The notes below the pieces were generated by a model. That model worked only from the letters and a program-made list of their open reading frames with translations, was not told the DNA's origin and made no database searches. Source: Vesta saturnalis (Eukaryota; Arthropoda; Insecta; Coleoptera; Lampyridae). From it: a stretch of DNA of 64,000 nt. Positions 47,346 to 58,740 of the stretch are shown one piece after another (the stretch's first letter is position 1; each line of letters starts with the position of its first letter). The translations under genes were made by a program, and so were the position numbers. The stretch is taken from positions 483,001 to 547,000 of the forward strand of contig JARFJB010001278.1 in assembly GCA_036346205.1 (NCBI GenBank), given 5' to 3'.

Positions 47346-48640
47346 AATGTGATGTCATCTGATTAAAAGTTATGGGAGATAAGTGGGAGACTATTCTACT
47401 ACCCATATTGCCAAACAGGTTATCCGTCTGGGAATTCCACCCAACTTGTACATATTACTTTACGTTTACGAGCCAATTATCCAACAAATTCCAGATGCGG
47501 ATACCGTATTCAAACTGATTTCTACTAAACCAATAAAAAATCACAAGATACCAGTTTTACCTACTTGCCATACCAATTGCATCTCATGCAACCACTGTTA
47601 ATAGCATCGACACGCCTACTGATAATAATTGATCCAACATTTTGGAATTTCAAGAACAAATCTATGAAATGCTTGATACCTTTTTAATAAATAACTGACT
47701 AACCTGATAAATACGTCCGTATGCAATCACTGCTCCTACCTCTTCAACATTCTATTAGAAACTGTTGTTCGGCGTTTGGGTGACGTATGTCTTGTTTGGT
47801 GTGTGCTTTGGTAATTGCGATGCCGTAACCGAGTTGATAGACACGTTACCATAGGACCTTTATATGTGTCTATCATCCTCTCACTAACTAAAAGTCTGTA
47901 GGGGTTCACAAGAGTTAAGCAACACCAAAAAATGCCAAAATACAATTTTTTAGTGAAAATATGACAGTAGTGTTTGGGATTAAAATTCATGCAAGTATCG
48001 CATTCTTGGAGAGGGCAGATTTACCTACTTTAGCATGGTAAAGAAAAAAATTATCCCAGAAGTGCTTCAAGTCCCTTCAACCTAATGGTTTAGACATTTC
48101 GACGATAGTGCGTCTTGTTGGATTATCATTATTTGTTGCGATTCAAATTGTGAAGTAAGAAGTGAGGACTAAGTGAATTACTGTAACCCCCCTCCATTGA
48201 ACATTTAACGTTCATTCCTCAAATTATGCAAAATAGTTATACCGACTAATTAATTTTAACTAAATGAATGCACAAACAACATAGCAAAAATACTTCATCA
48301 ACAATGTCAGCATTTAAAGTGAATCGATAAGATTGAGCCATTCGTTTGGATCACTTTTGCGCAGGAGTGTAATATTACGAATGAAGACTCACTTAATGAG
48401 CATTAAACAAACCTTCCACTTAATGTGCAAGATAAGCAGCTATTTACATTGCGCAAATTGTTGCATCCTTATCAAATCTATAAGGATTTCTTTATTCACC
48501 TTCAAATTACCAGAGGTACTACACTTCTATCCTTAAAAATTGCTCCTTTCAGAATGGTGTTGATAAGTTGTACACTTGCGGAACATGTTTCTTTGGAAAG
48601 TTCATAAAATGATTATACCATGTGCAAAAATATTTCTAAA
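47346..48640. other. stretch without recognised genes
   Basis: Small frames (47383-47601, 47736-47990 on the - strand, 48333-48607) show no family motifs. A weak helix-turn-helix-like phrase, LQPNGLDISTIVRLVGLS, can be read on the + strand at about 48075-48130 and could be a transposase scrap, but nothing around it supports this. Confidence 0.35.
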
Positions 48641-48649
48641 GTATATACA

Positions 48650-51243
48650 TGTTTGGGTTGAATCATTGAAAAAAATAGGGTCAATAGTTGTATTTAAAAA
48701 ATTAAAAAAAAATGCATTTACGAAATGGCAAATACAGCAGAAAAGAGAACGAGCACTGGAAAAAAATAAACACAGAAATGAGGATAAGAAAAAGGCAAAA
48801 ACGAGTACTATATGGAGGCTCGAGACATGAAACGTGCAAGGAATTAACTACGAGGGAGCGTTACAGCAATTAACAGAACAATTAAGAAAACATAACGTGG
48901 AAATATTAGTGGTAGAAGAGATAAACCAAAAAAAAATGGAACATTACAGAAGTAGATGACTACATTTTCCTCAATGGGGAGAACAAGAAAATAAATTAGG
49001 AACAGGCGTTTTCATCGAGAAAGAGAAAGCAGCTAGCCTAGCGTATTTTAAGAGAATAAATGAATGCATAAGATACTGAAGAATAAGAGGAACGCAGAGA
49101 AAACTAAGCATTATAAATATACATAAACCTACAGAAGTAGCAGAAGAAGAAATAAAAGATAAGTTTTATGAAAACTAGAGGAACTGTACGAATGAATACC
49201 AAAATTTGATATGAAAATTATTATAGGTAGGTTTCAATGCACTAGTGGGATAAGAAAAAAGGAATAAACCAGTAGTGGGAAAATATAATAAACACAAGAA
49301 ATCTAACGAAAACGAACAGATGTTAACCAATTTCGCAGTGGAAAAGCAACTGCAAATAAAACGACATTTCTGAAGCACCGGGAAATACATAAAGAAACAT
49401 GGAAAAGCCCGGATGGTAAAACAATAAATCAAATAGACCATATACGGTCTGAAGCAAAACACACAGCGTGTATTGATGATGCGAGAAGTGTCAGGGGAGC
49501 AGAGATAGATTCAGATCATTATATAGTATATGCACAAATCAATCGAAAAATACCCTTAGCAAGAAAAATATCAAAGAAACAACAATACAGGGACGTACGA
49601 TTACTACAGGAAGATAAAAAGACACCAGAGAACTACATAAAAGAAACTGCTAAAATATTAGATAAGGAAACCAATAAATAGGAAGTAGAGCAAGAATGAA
49701 AGGTGATAAAGGAAACTTTAGAAAATGCAAGAGAGAAATTGTTACGATTGGCACGAATGAAGAATGTATAGAAATTTCAACACATAAAGCAACAATTAAA
49801 ATGTTAAATGAAAAAACAAAATAAAGAAAGACAAGATAGTATAAATAAAGAATATAACAAAAGTGATGAATCAGAGCAAGAAATACCTACACGAGAATAA
49901 TTTCACAAAGTGATGAAAAACTATGAAACAACAAAGCACCAGGAAAGACAAAATACCAAGTGAGGTAATAAAAGCCGAAGGGGAAGTATTAACAGAAAGA
50001 TTATACGAATTGATTGGTGAAGTGTGAAAAATAAAAATGCCAAATGAGTGGAAGGAAGCAGTATAGACTTGTTTGTAACAGTTGTCGACTAATATCATTA
50101 CCCAACGTATCATATAAGATCCTAGCTGCAATACTGATAGACTGAAAGGAATAATAGAAAATAAAATTGGAGAATATCAATGTGGGTTTAGAGAAAACAG
50201 ATCAGTGATAGACCAACTGTTCACAAAAAGACATACAGGAAAAAACAAGTAGAATAGGAATAACGTTACACATGTTTTTTATAGATTATAAAACAGCTTA
50301 TGACAATGTAATCAGAAATAACCTATTTAAAACAATATATGATCTACAGCTCCCAACGAAATTAATTGATATCGTCAAGGTGACTTTGGAAGAAACGTGA
50401 AGTGAAGTTACCGTAGAAGGAACAAACTCCCAAAAACTTAAAATAACAAAGGGACGTAGATAAGGTGACCCTGTCTCCACAACTTTATTTAACATAGTCT
50501 TGGAAGGAGTAATAAGAGGTAGTAGAATAAGTAGAAAGAATATCTTAAAAAATTCGTACCAAATAATGGCTTATGCAGACCATCTCATAATTATGGCGAG
50601 AACAAAAGAAGAACTAAAAACAGTTTTCCAAAATATAGAAAATGAAGCAAGACTTTACGGATTAGAGGTAAACGAAATGAGGACAAAATATATAGTGACA
50701 ACATTAAAGAAAGACATAACTGAACTTAAAGTGAGGAGTAAACAAGATGGAAGACAACACAATTTCTATACCTAGGTGTAGAAGTCAACACTGAAAACAA
50801 CGTATATAATGAAATCAAAAGAAGAATAACACTCGGTACAAAAAGTGCAGCATCCTTAAGTAAAGTTACGATGAGTAAAAGCATTTCGCGAACAGTTAAA
50901 ATTAAAGTGTATAAGACAATAGTGCGACCGGTAGTAGTCTACGGGTGTGAAGTGTGGACACAACCAACAATACATAAATAGTCTATTGATATGGGAAAGG
51001 AAAATATTAAGGCGAATATTATTGGAGGAGTCAGAGAATGAGAACTCTGGAGAAGGACAAATACAGAAGTATACGACTTATATCAGGAGCCCACAATAAT
51101 TTCCATAGTTAAACAAGCAAGGTTACGATGGCTTTAGGAAGAATGAGTAGAGTGACCAGAGTATCCTCAAAATGGTCTCAAAAGAAATCCCCGCACAACG
51201 AAGAATGGAAGAAACTTATCAACAAAGCCAAGGGCCTCTAGAG

Positions 51244-51310
<67 letters not shown>
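48650..51310 (+). mobile_element. LINE retrotransposon with APE endonuclease and RT, decayed, ending in (AT)n
   Basis: The + strand reads, in shifting frames, NVQGINYEGALQQLTEQLRK and VEILVVEEINQ (48838-48915), the start of an endonuclease-exonuclease-phosphatase domain; a Trp codon just before NVQGI is now TGA. Then come NALVG (about 49230), QIDHI and RGAEIDSDHYIVYAQINRK (about 49490-49545). The RT part has ECQ-like CGFRENRSVIDQLFT (50180-50225) and MAYADHLIIMARTKEEL (50565-50615), where the catalytic YADD reads YADH. A C-terminal part (RTNTEVYDLYQEPTIISIVK, 51055-51115) is followed by an (AT)n tract of about 64 bp, the kind of simple-repeat tail used by RTE-type elements. The domain set matches insect LINEs annotated as craniofacial development protein 2-like. 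Confidence 0.8.
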
Positions 51311-51325
<15 letters not shown>

Positions 51326-51335
51326 AGAGAGAGAA
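51246..51335. repeat. (AT)n and (GA)n microsatellite at the LINE 3' end
   Basis: About 64 bp of AT followed by 25 bp of AGAG units directly after the last LINE coding remnant. Confidence 0.95.
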
Positions 51336-51339
51336 TAGA

Positions 51340-52270
51340 TGTATTTAAACGAGCATGGAAATATCATTGTGGTATATCTCTTCACATAAAATGGCAGTGT
51401 TGACTAATCTCTTAAAGTACTTGTCGTTTACCACCAAACCTTGTGCTGAAGCTCCACAATAATGTGAGGAGTAAATCGTTTAAGGATCTACATGTTGTTT
51501 GGCGAGCTGCATATTAGTTTGAGCACGTATAAGTATTTACTTTTGGAATCATAGTTTTGAGTATTAAAACCATATAATTAATGCTTACAAAAAATTAAAG
51601 TTTTATTTATAGTGTATAATCAAGAAGCACAGCAAAAAACACTTTCACTATTTTTGACTTCATTATGTTAATTAAATTTGCAGGCTTTATGTTTCGGAAT
51701 CACTGGTTTACATACTTACTATTTTTGGTATAATTTTCATAGCAATTTCATGATAAGAAAATTGAATAAAAATAGATTCAATGGTTGTAGTGCACTGAGC
51801 AGTGAAGGAATGATGTAGTATATCTCTGTATATACAATAGTAGTATTGATTTGATCTTGAAGTACTTGTCTCTTACATCAAACTGAAGCTTCCAATTTTG
51901 AGTATGAAATTGTTTAGCAATATACAAAATGTAAAGTTTGGCAAGCTGTTTATTAGTTTAAGTATCATATAAGTATTGAGTTTTGGAATCGTATTTTTGA
52001 GCCTTTGTACATAGGTATAATGAATTCTTGAAAAAAATAAAAGCTTAATATTTATAGTGCAATCATCACTAAAGCAGGAAATACTTTGTGTCTTCGAATT
52101 AATTACTTTACTTAGCTCTTCTTTCTTAGCTATGAAATTTTCATTCACTCTAGAGTTTTATTTCGAGCTACATAATTATAGAGGTATTATTAATTAAATT
52201 TGTTTTGGGGTCTCATTCACTGGTTTAGATACTTGAGTGTTTTTAATAATTTTCATATAGCTAACATGAA
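51340..52270. repeat. diverged tandem duplication of a ~450-bp unit
   Basis: Unit 1 (51340-51770) and unit 2 (51790-52270) share the ordered phrases GTATATCTCT, AAAGTACTTGTC or GAAGTACTTGTC, a GCTGCATATTAGTTTGAGCA/GCTGTTTATTAGTTTAAGTA pair, TTTTGGAATC, TTTTGAG, TTTATAGTG and TCACTGGTTTA. Divergence is high, so the duplication is old. It has no coding frame; being 3' of MED19 (- strand), it might be part of a long 3' UTR or an unrelated old repeat. Confidence 0.7.
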
Positions 52271-53697
52271 GGTCTGGTAGTGTAATTTTGTGCTGTCATT
52301 AATTTTTAATATTTGACTCGAAAAACAAAATATTGAAGGTCTTAATTATGTTTATATTTTTACTTTTTAAATAATTTATAGCTTTTGTTTTCTAAGGTGG
52401 AAATTCTTTTGAAAAAGGCGACATGCTTTCCTGACTTACCAAATACCAACTGTTTATTTTTAATTATGTTAATAAGTAGATATAAAACTATTATTTTTCA
52501 ATAGTATTAAAAAATAACCTAAACTGGTTAATAAATCGTAAAACTTTAATACAAATAAAACTGCAAAATTTGTATTAAATTGAATTTAAACAACTGATTA
52601 AGACAAATTTATTCTAATATTTTTTAATCCCATAAATGAAAACAGATTTGAGAAGTACCTGTCATGTTATAAACCAATTCATGATCGTTTATATACAGAT
52701 ACGATGCATTCTTAATTATAGTAGAAGCAAAACATTAGTTTAATTATCGCTCCTTATTGTATGTACTATAATTCTTAATATTAGTGAGTTGGCATCTTTG
52801 TAATTCATAAATTTAAAATTTTATCATTTTGTAAATAAGTATACTTATTGTTTGTGTTTCAATTTGTCCTGGTTGTTTAATTGCAGTTGGGGAATAAATT
52901 ATTATTATAAATACAAACCTTGCTTAGTATCAATTACAATGTAAAAGTTGCTGACTGGAGATGAACAAGTTAATGAAGTTTTAAGCTAATTTTGTGTAGA
53001 ATATCATGTAAAACTTCTCATTTAGATTAATCATAAAAATTTACTTACGAAGGCATTTTCACATAAGGTTGGTGATGGCAAAATTTACATACCAATAATC
53101 GCTGATAGTAACAAACACCACTTTATATAATTATAAGTGTCAACTAATTATATAATAATCTTCAAAAATAAAAATTGTGCATCAAGAATTAAGTATAAAT
53201 GTTTACTCTTAATTAACAATATAAAATAAATAAAATTATTTACATCTAAATTTTTTGAGGAATTGCAACTATCATACCATAACTAAACTTAAACGTAATC
53301 TAATCACTTAAAAAGAAATGCAACGTTAAAATTAGAGACTATTTTTTTCATGATTTTCCATCAATAACGCTTTACCTAAAACCACCCAAAGTATTAAACA
53401 TTCACTTCACTTATCCACAACTTTTATGGCAAAATAAGCTTTTACATTTCGAAACTGAGTTAATTTACATAAATTTGTAACAATCGAACTGTTACGCAAT
53501 GATCTGATGGCTGCATTAAAATTAAGAAAATGATTGACTGTATGTCCTTTATACGGAATTGAGCATATCAATACGTCACACATATGTATGAATTAACCTT
53601 TAAAGAAAATACGAAATCACTTTCCTTTATAAATTAGTCCCAAGTTTGAAAGATACAAAATCCCGTAATAACAAAATACGATATTGGATAATAAAAA
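52271..53697. other. 3' flank of MED19, AT-rich
   Basis: Very AT-rich, no family-matching frames. It probably includes the MED19 3' UTR on the - strand, but no poly(A) site could be fixed. Confidence 0.35.
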
Positions 53698-54518
53698 TCA
53701 TGTATTTGAATGTTGACTCGGTGTTAAACCTCCACTGTGTTCAGGGCTATGTTTTTGCTTTTTCCGTTTCTTTTCCTTTTTCCTTTTCTTCCTTTCTTTA
53801 TCATCATCGTGTCGTTTCTGTTTTTTATGTTTTTTCTCATGAATATCTTGTCCCAATTCGGTTATTTGTGTTTCTTGACTAGGCGGACCTCCTTCTTTAT
53901 GCTTGTGTTTTTTATGTTTATTTTTATGTTTTTTAATAGGCATTTGATTTATATAACGGTACTGTTCGGGTAACTGTAAGAAATGATAAAAGTAAGTAGA
54001 TTATTATATGTAAGTAAATTTAATACCGGTCCTGGATGTAATCGAAATCCATCTAATTGTGAACTTGTCAACGGTAATAATTCTTTACCTCCAATTGGAG
54101 GTTTTTCTATAACTGATCTTAAGGAACTATTATCTTGTGCACCTGGTGAATCGATAACACCAGGAAGTGTAGGTAAGAATGACGAAAGTGCTTCTTTTAG
54201 TTTTTTGCCACTGAACTTAGTATATGAATGTTCAAGGCCATAATATGCCATCAAATTCGTTGCTCCTGTTAATTCAGAATCTCCTAAAAACATGAAATGA
54301 TAATGTAGAGGGAAGGAATAGTAAACAAACATAATACCTGGTGGTTCCTTCATTAAATAGAAGGGCCCACTTGGGACGATGGAAGGGTTTTTTCCAAGCA
54401 AAATCGTCGTTTTTAATGTTCCTGATGAATCCTGACGAGAGACAACGGGGGATCGAGCCCCCCTTGGAGATGATTTAGGTGAATATTGTTCTACTTTCCG
54501 AAACTGATCACCCATCAT
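53698..54518 (-). CDS. MED19: Mediator of RNA polymerase II transcription subunit 19
   Basis: Three exons on the - strand: 54518-54338, 54283-54027 and 53973-53698, with introns of 54 and 53 bp (GTATTA...TTTTAG and GTATTA...TTACAG). The joined reading has exactly 238 codons including the stop. The start chosen is the first Met of MMGDQFRKVEQY, with A at -3; an in-frame ATG at 54542 would add MHNDGRRK and has a poorer context. Exon 1 carries TLKTTILLGKNPSIVPSGPF and YLMKEPPG, exon 2 has ELTGATNLMAYYGLEHSYTK and VIEKPPIGGKELLPLTSSQL then FRLHPGP, and exon 3 has LPEQYRYINQ and a long Lys/His/Arg/Glu-rich tail. This is the conserved MED19 architecture. The protein belongs to the Mediator head/middle region and links activators to RNA polymerase II in the nucleus. 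No stops or missing blocks: apparently a functional single-copy gene. Confidence 0.95.
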
Positions 54519-54542
54519 CTTTCTACGACCATCGTTATGCAA

Positions 54543-54846
54543 AATTCCGTTTGCCGATCATCGTATATATAGACGGCGCATACATCGCTACTATCCTTCT
54601 AAAAACATTAGCTTTATTATTGAAAATAAAAGACGTAGTAAATTATCCTGATTGGTTCTTCACAAAACGTCACCTTTTGTAAAAAGTACAAAAAGAAATA
54701 GCTATTTACCTTTTTTATTTAAACCAGTTTATAAAATATGATATGATGAACAATTTTTTTAATGTAATTGCCATTCAACCTTAATTTTTCATTTTAGCCG
54801 AATTTCTCCTCCTCGGGCATTTTTAAAAATTAAGAAATTGCAACTA
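54543..54846. promoter_or_regulatory. presumed MED19 promoter/5' UTR region
   Basis: Lies directly upstream of MED19 on the - strand. A TATATATA stretch read on the - strand stands about 40-50 bp before the coding start, so it is too close for a classical TATA box given any 5' UTR and may be chance. The left end of a transposon lies at 54847, limiting the intact upstream region to about 300 bp. Confidence 0.3.
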
Positions 54847-55288
54847 AAGTAGCGCCGGGGAGAGGTGTCTCATGGCGGACTCGAGAATGGGGATATAATT
54901 ATTACTGTGAAATGCATCTGTTTCCCTTTATCTTAGAGCGAAGTTCCCACTTAAAGAAAGATGGGTTATAATTTATACGTCTGCTATATATTTTAAATGC
55001 AGGATTTAAAAACGTATGTCGATTCTAAAGTCAAAGCGCATGACGCTGTCAGATGTCTTCTTGGCTATTTAACCTCAAATTATTCTTCGTATTTCGTTTC
55101 GTATAATCGCATCGTGTTTTGTAGTTATAATAATTTATCTTTCGCTTCGTAATTTATTAGTTTTCATTGCATTTGCAAACAATAGTTTTTTTTCAAAACT
55201 ATTGTTATTAATATTCACTATTACGAGGTAAGTTTATAATGCAAAATGTATTTCCAATTGATTGAATGCATTTATTTTGCAGCAAATA

Positions 55289-55384
55289 ATGATGTCATTA
55301 AAAGGTCAATCTTTGAAAAGCCAAACTCAAGTAATGTTAATGAATATACTGCATTATTTCGAGATGGAACGCGATAACGAATAA
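55289..55384 (+). pseudogene. N-terminal exon of IS630-like transposase
   Basis: The frame MMSLKGQSLKSQTQVMLMNI then LHYFEMERDNE and a TAA is the same motif as LQSQVQLVVMNVLNYFERER in the 11-14 kb element. It follows an intron-like segment (55228-55282) with GTAAGT and TTGCAG ends, so the 5' UTR of this family is spliced. The rest of the transposase is deleted. Confidence 0.65.
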
Positions 55385-55559
55385 GTTCATAACAAAATCT
55401 TATAATAATTTAATATTAGTCAAGTTGCTTTGGAATGTGTGAATCCTTGCGATATTGCAGGCTCACATTCCATTAATATAAGTAATTTGATTGTAATCTC
55501 ATTATATTTAGAATTTACATCAGTTCTACATACATAAAGACAAAATTTACATCGATTGG

Positions 55560-55710
55560 AGCTTGAACCTTGGTGGCGCAGTTAGTAGCGCGGTACTCTA
55601 GCAAAGTACAGGTCGTAGGTTCAAATCCTACTCGAGGTAAACTTTTTATTTATGTATTTAATAAAATTAATAATAATTTTTAATTAAATAATAAATCTCA
55701 TTTTTAACAT
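55560..55710 (+). repeat. tRNA-derived SINE, full-length head
   Basis: A 73-nt tRNA-like head is followed by TAAACTTTTTATTTATGTAT and an AT-rich tail (TTAATAAAATTAATAATAAT). The tail is shared with the truncated copy at 10828-10910, which shows it is part of the mobile unit. No ORF. It would depend on a LINE for movement; which one is unknown. Confidence 0.75.
55567..55639 (+). tRNA. tRNA-like cloverleaf, anticodon AGC (Ala-type), SINE head
   Basis: All four arms pair: acceptor ACCTTGG with TCGAGGT (two G-T pairs), D stem GCGC/GCGC, anticodon stem GTACT/AGTAC around loop CTAGCAA, and T stem GTAGG/CCTAC around TTCAAAT. A box TGGCGCAGTTAG and B box GTTCAAATC are intact, and TTTTT follows. The anticodon AGC reads as Ala, yet the third acceptor pair is C-G and not the G-U that marks tRNA-Ala. 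Together with the SINE tail this argues against a working tRNA gene, though it may be transcribed by pol III. Confidence 0.45.
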
Positions 55711-56321
55711 CCAATACAGTGTATTTATTTATGACAAAATCAGTTATTTATAAGTGGCTTCGATAACCAAATTACAGTCTTGACTCTTTTGACGCAGTGA
55801 GATCTGTCTGCTAAACACGATCCTCTGCAATTAACTAAACTTTTCGCACTTCATTAGGGCACTGCCTACTGCTAGCTAATTCGTCTCTTATTTATTTCTT
55901 AATTATTGATAAAATTAATTTGTAAAACAGATCCAAAACGAAATTTTGTTGACCCGGTCTCGGTTCTGATAATCGTTTACAGTTGTACAATATATTTTTA
56001 TCATATGACTACCCACACTCGGTGGACTTTACATGCCAGAATAAATGCGAACAGACCTTAAACGAAGTTCGACTTTATTTATACGAGTGGATGGGGATTT
56101 TTAAGAACTTTAGGATGCTAGATCCCGAGATATTCGAACAATAATTTTATTTAAATTTGACAGCGCGGCGTAAATTTGAAAATCACCTAGAAACATTGAC
56201 GATGTTTTGTTGGTATTCAAAAGTACTAACTATATGAACCAATAACACCATACGTTTTTAAAATCTTAAACCATGCTTTACTAAAAGATGAGTCATAAGA
56301 CACCTCTCGCCGGCCCGACTT

Positions 56322-56499
56322 TAAATAAAGTTGTTTGCTGATGCTGGGGAGAGTACACATATGCGACAATAACCAAGCGTTTCTCTTTTGAAACGGCAAT
56401 TTTTGTTTTAAGTGCAAACCTAAGTGAAAAATAATTGTCGGGCTATTTACCCCAGAATATCGTCAAGTAGAGAAAGGATAATAAGATCGGAACATTTTA
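56322..56499. other. short flank
   Basis: Unremarkable sequence between two transposon remnants. Confidence 0.4.
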
Positions 56500-57155
56500 T
56501 ACAGTGTGACGCATTTAAGATGAAGACACCCCCTATATTTCGCTGTTTGCAAGAATACAGATTTGAATTCTTGCACTGTCGTAGAGGTTGGTGGGTCATA
56601 ATTTTGAAGATATTCAACAAATCTAAACGCCAAACTAAGCCTACTACTAATTTACAAAGAGTGCCAATTTTCAATATTTTTCTTCGCGTTAGAGATATTA
56701 GAAAAGTTGTTCTGAAGATTATTTTAACCCCCTGTACCGAGTTTCATGACAAAACTAACATTTTAAATTTTTTTCGTTATATTGGCCTTTATTCAAAATT
56801 ATTACAAGTTTATTATTTTAATGTGATAAATAGTGTGTAATGAAAAGTAAAACTTGGCACTAGGGTCAAATGTCAGTCAGACTAAAGTTTGAGATTATAG
56901 TTCAAGTCAGTGATTTTGTTACAGAATTAAAATGCTATTGAACTTTAAGAGTAAAAATTGAAATAATTCGGTTGTTTAGTGATCATGCTCGTAGTAGCAG
57001 AAAAGTTGCTGCAGAGTTTAACTTGAGACATTTACAACGTGCTCCCAATACTCACCGAAAAGCAGCCGCTGTAAATGTTCGTTTCAATGAAACTGGCTGT
57101 ATAACTATCCACCGGAATGGTCAATACCCGCGCGCGAGCATTGACCTAACCTAAA
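56500..57155 (+). mobile_element. DUF4817-type transposon, 5' end and helix-turn-helix fragment
   Basis: The terminus-like TACAGTGTGACGCATTTAAG is followed by about 440 bp of leader and then, at 56940-57155, by IIRLFSDHARSSRKVAAEFN, LQRAPNTHRKAAAVNVRFNE and TGCITIHRNGQYPRASIDLT. This is the helix-turn-helix domain of insect mariner-like transposases. The catalytic part is missing. The 138-codon frame at 56424-56840 translates the leader; its low-complexity Lys/Arg/Ile-rich protein resembles nothing and is probably not a gene. Confidence 0.6.
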
Positions 57156-57204
57156 CCGTGCGTTTATTAATCTAACCTAATATTGTACGTACATTGACTT
57201 AATC

Positions 57205-57480
57205 TAAAAATTTCGAAGGCGAGGGAGATGAGAGAGAGGCGAGAGCGAGAGAGAGGGAGAGAGACGAGAGACTAAAGAAGTGAGAAAGAAGAGAGAGCCG
57301 AGAGGAACTATAGAAACTAGAAACAGACGAGAGAAACGGGGGATATGGAGAAAGAGGGAAACGGGGAGACGGAGATACTCGAGGAACGAGATAGTCGAGA
57401 GAGGCGAGGAAGACGAGGGAGACGAGAGAGACTAGAGGAGCGAGAGAAACGGGAGAGGAGAGAGACGAGAGGGAGGAGCA
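57205..57480. repeat. polypurine (GA)-rich low-complexity tract
   Basis: Nearly all purine on the + strand: irregular GAGAGA, GACGAGAG and GGAGA units. No regular period over the whole tract. Confidence 0.9.
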
Positions 57481-57639
57481 CGATCAACTTTTATTAAAAC
57501 GTTCGCTAGTTTAAAAATACACAAGTAGATGTAGTCACAAATGCATAAATCTGCTTTTAAAAATAAGTGTAATCTAATTAGTGGGTTTTTGTTACGCGGA
57601 AAGAACGTGAACACCTTATTTCTATTTTTAAGGACAGTC

Positions 57640-58740
57640 CACCTTTCACATAATCAGCTAATTAGGGTTTTTCCAAACACATTAAATGTACTTGAATAGC
57701 TTGTTATTGGGAGTACATAACTGGGGAAATCCAGAATATAATTACTGTATATTAATGATAGCTAGAAGTCGTTAAGTACTTTATATTATTCATTTATAAA
57801 CAAAACGCCGAAAGTGAATGTGTTTGTTGTGACTGTAAGCAACAAAACCATCTGTTTACCCTGTCAATGCGTTGTTTCAACATGATTAACCCTGGTAAGT
57901 GATCGTTTTTTTTTAATTTTAACCCTTACCCCTTATTTTATCTACTTTATTAATCGCTAGAGGACTAATTTCAAGTTTGGTGGTATTTGTTGTTGTATAG
58001 ACATTTTTACTAATTTAACTGTGAAACGTATTTTTTAATCACTGTATTCAAATCTCAACAATAGTGTACACGCTAATTTGAGCGATATTATTATTATTAT
58101 GATGGTCTAATGATAATGTTGAGCGTTGGGTAAAATAAAACGCAGAGTCCTATAGCTGCCTTACGAAATTAAATCGGCGTTGGTTTCAAATCAATGTGTG
58201 TTATCAAAATTGGAAGCGAAAGTCAGCTTGTTTATTTGCCCTCGGGCATTTGTCCATTTTCAAAAACGAAATAGTGCGTTCAAGCTTGTTTATAAATCTA
58301 GGGCCCTTTTTGGTAGAGGCATTTCCAATAAGACATTCATTGTATGTAAAATAATATAAAATGGCCTACAAAATTTGATTATGACTCATAACCAAAGACA
58401 GATTGCTTAATTTGATCGTGATTGATTGATTTGGTTTTATATGCTTTGAAATTGGAAATGAAGCTCAACGTGTTTGTCTTTACGTAATTAGGTGATTAGA
58501 GGGGTTTCCCGGACACGATAGAGCTTTTTGAATAGTGAAAGTTTGTTATTGTTTTATCAAAACTGAAGTAAAGGTCAACGTGTTTGCCTTTACGTAATTA
58601 CCGGGGATTCCCAGACACGAAAGGGGTATTTGAATAGTGAAACTTTGTTATTGGTTACAGAACCGTTGGGAAATCCAGAAAATAATTACTTTACGTTAAC
58701 GATTGGGAAAACCGATAAGTAATTTATTTCCATATTATTT
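57640..58740. repeat. diverged direct repeats with CTTGTTATTGGGAG / AATCCAGAA phrases
   Basis: A segment near 57650-57870 (GGGTTTTTCCAAACAC, TTGAATAGCTTGTTATTGGG, GGAAATCCAGAATATAATTA) recurs near 58500-58740 (GGGGTTTCCCGGACAC, TTGAATAGTGAAAGTTTGTT, GGAAATCCAGAAAATAATTA). The first half also appears twice in tandem at 58490-58560 and 58600-58660. No coding. Confidence 0.6.

Larger units (their letters stand above)
54847..56321 (+). mobile_element. TA-flanked transposon, IS630-like deletion derivative carrying a SINE
   Basis: The left end AAGTAGCGCCGGGGAGAGGT and the right end, reverse-complemented, AAGTCGGGCCGGCGAGAGGT match over about 28 bp and are each flanked by TA (54845-54846 and 56322-56323). 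Inside, the only coding remnant is the N-terminal exon of an IS630-like transposase (55289-55384), preceded by a 55-bp intron-like segment. A tRNA-derived SINE lies in the interior. The element sits about 330 bp upstream of the MED19 start. Confidence 0.75.

Noticed and set aside
53737..54243. + strand frames opposite the MED19 exons
   Set aside because: They are antisense shadows of MED19, whose exon structure and protein motifs are unambiguous.
56424..56840. 138-codon + strand frame as a possible gene
   Set aside because: It covers the leader of a DUF4817-type transposon, has biased Lys/Arg/Ile composition and no recognised motif.
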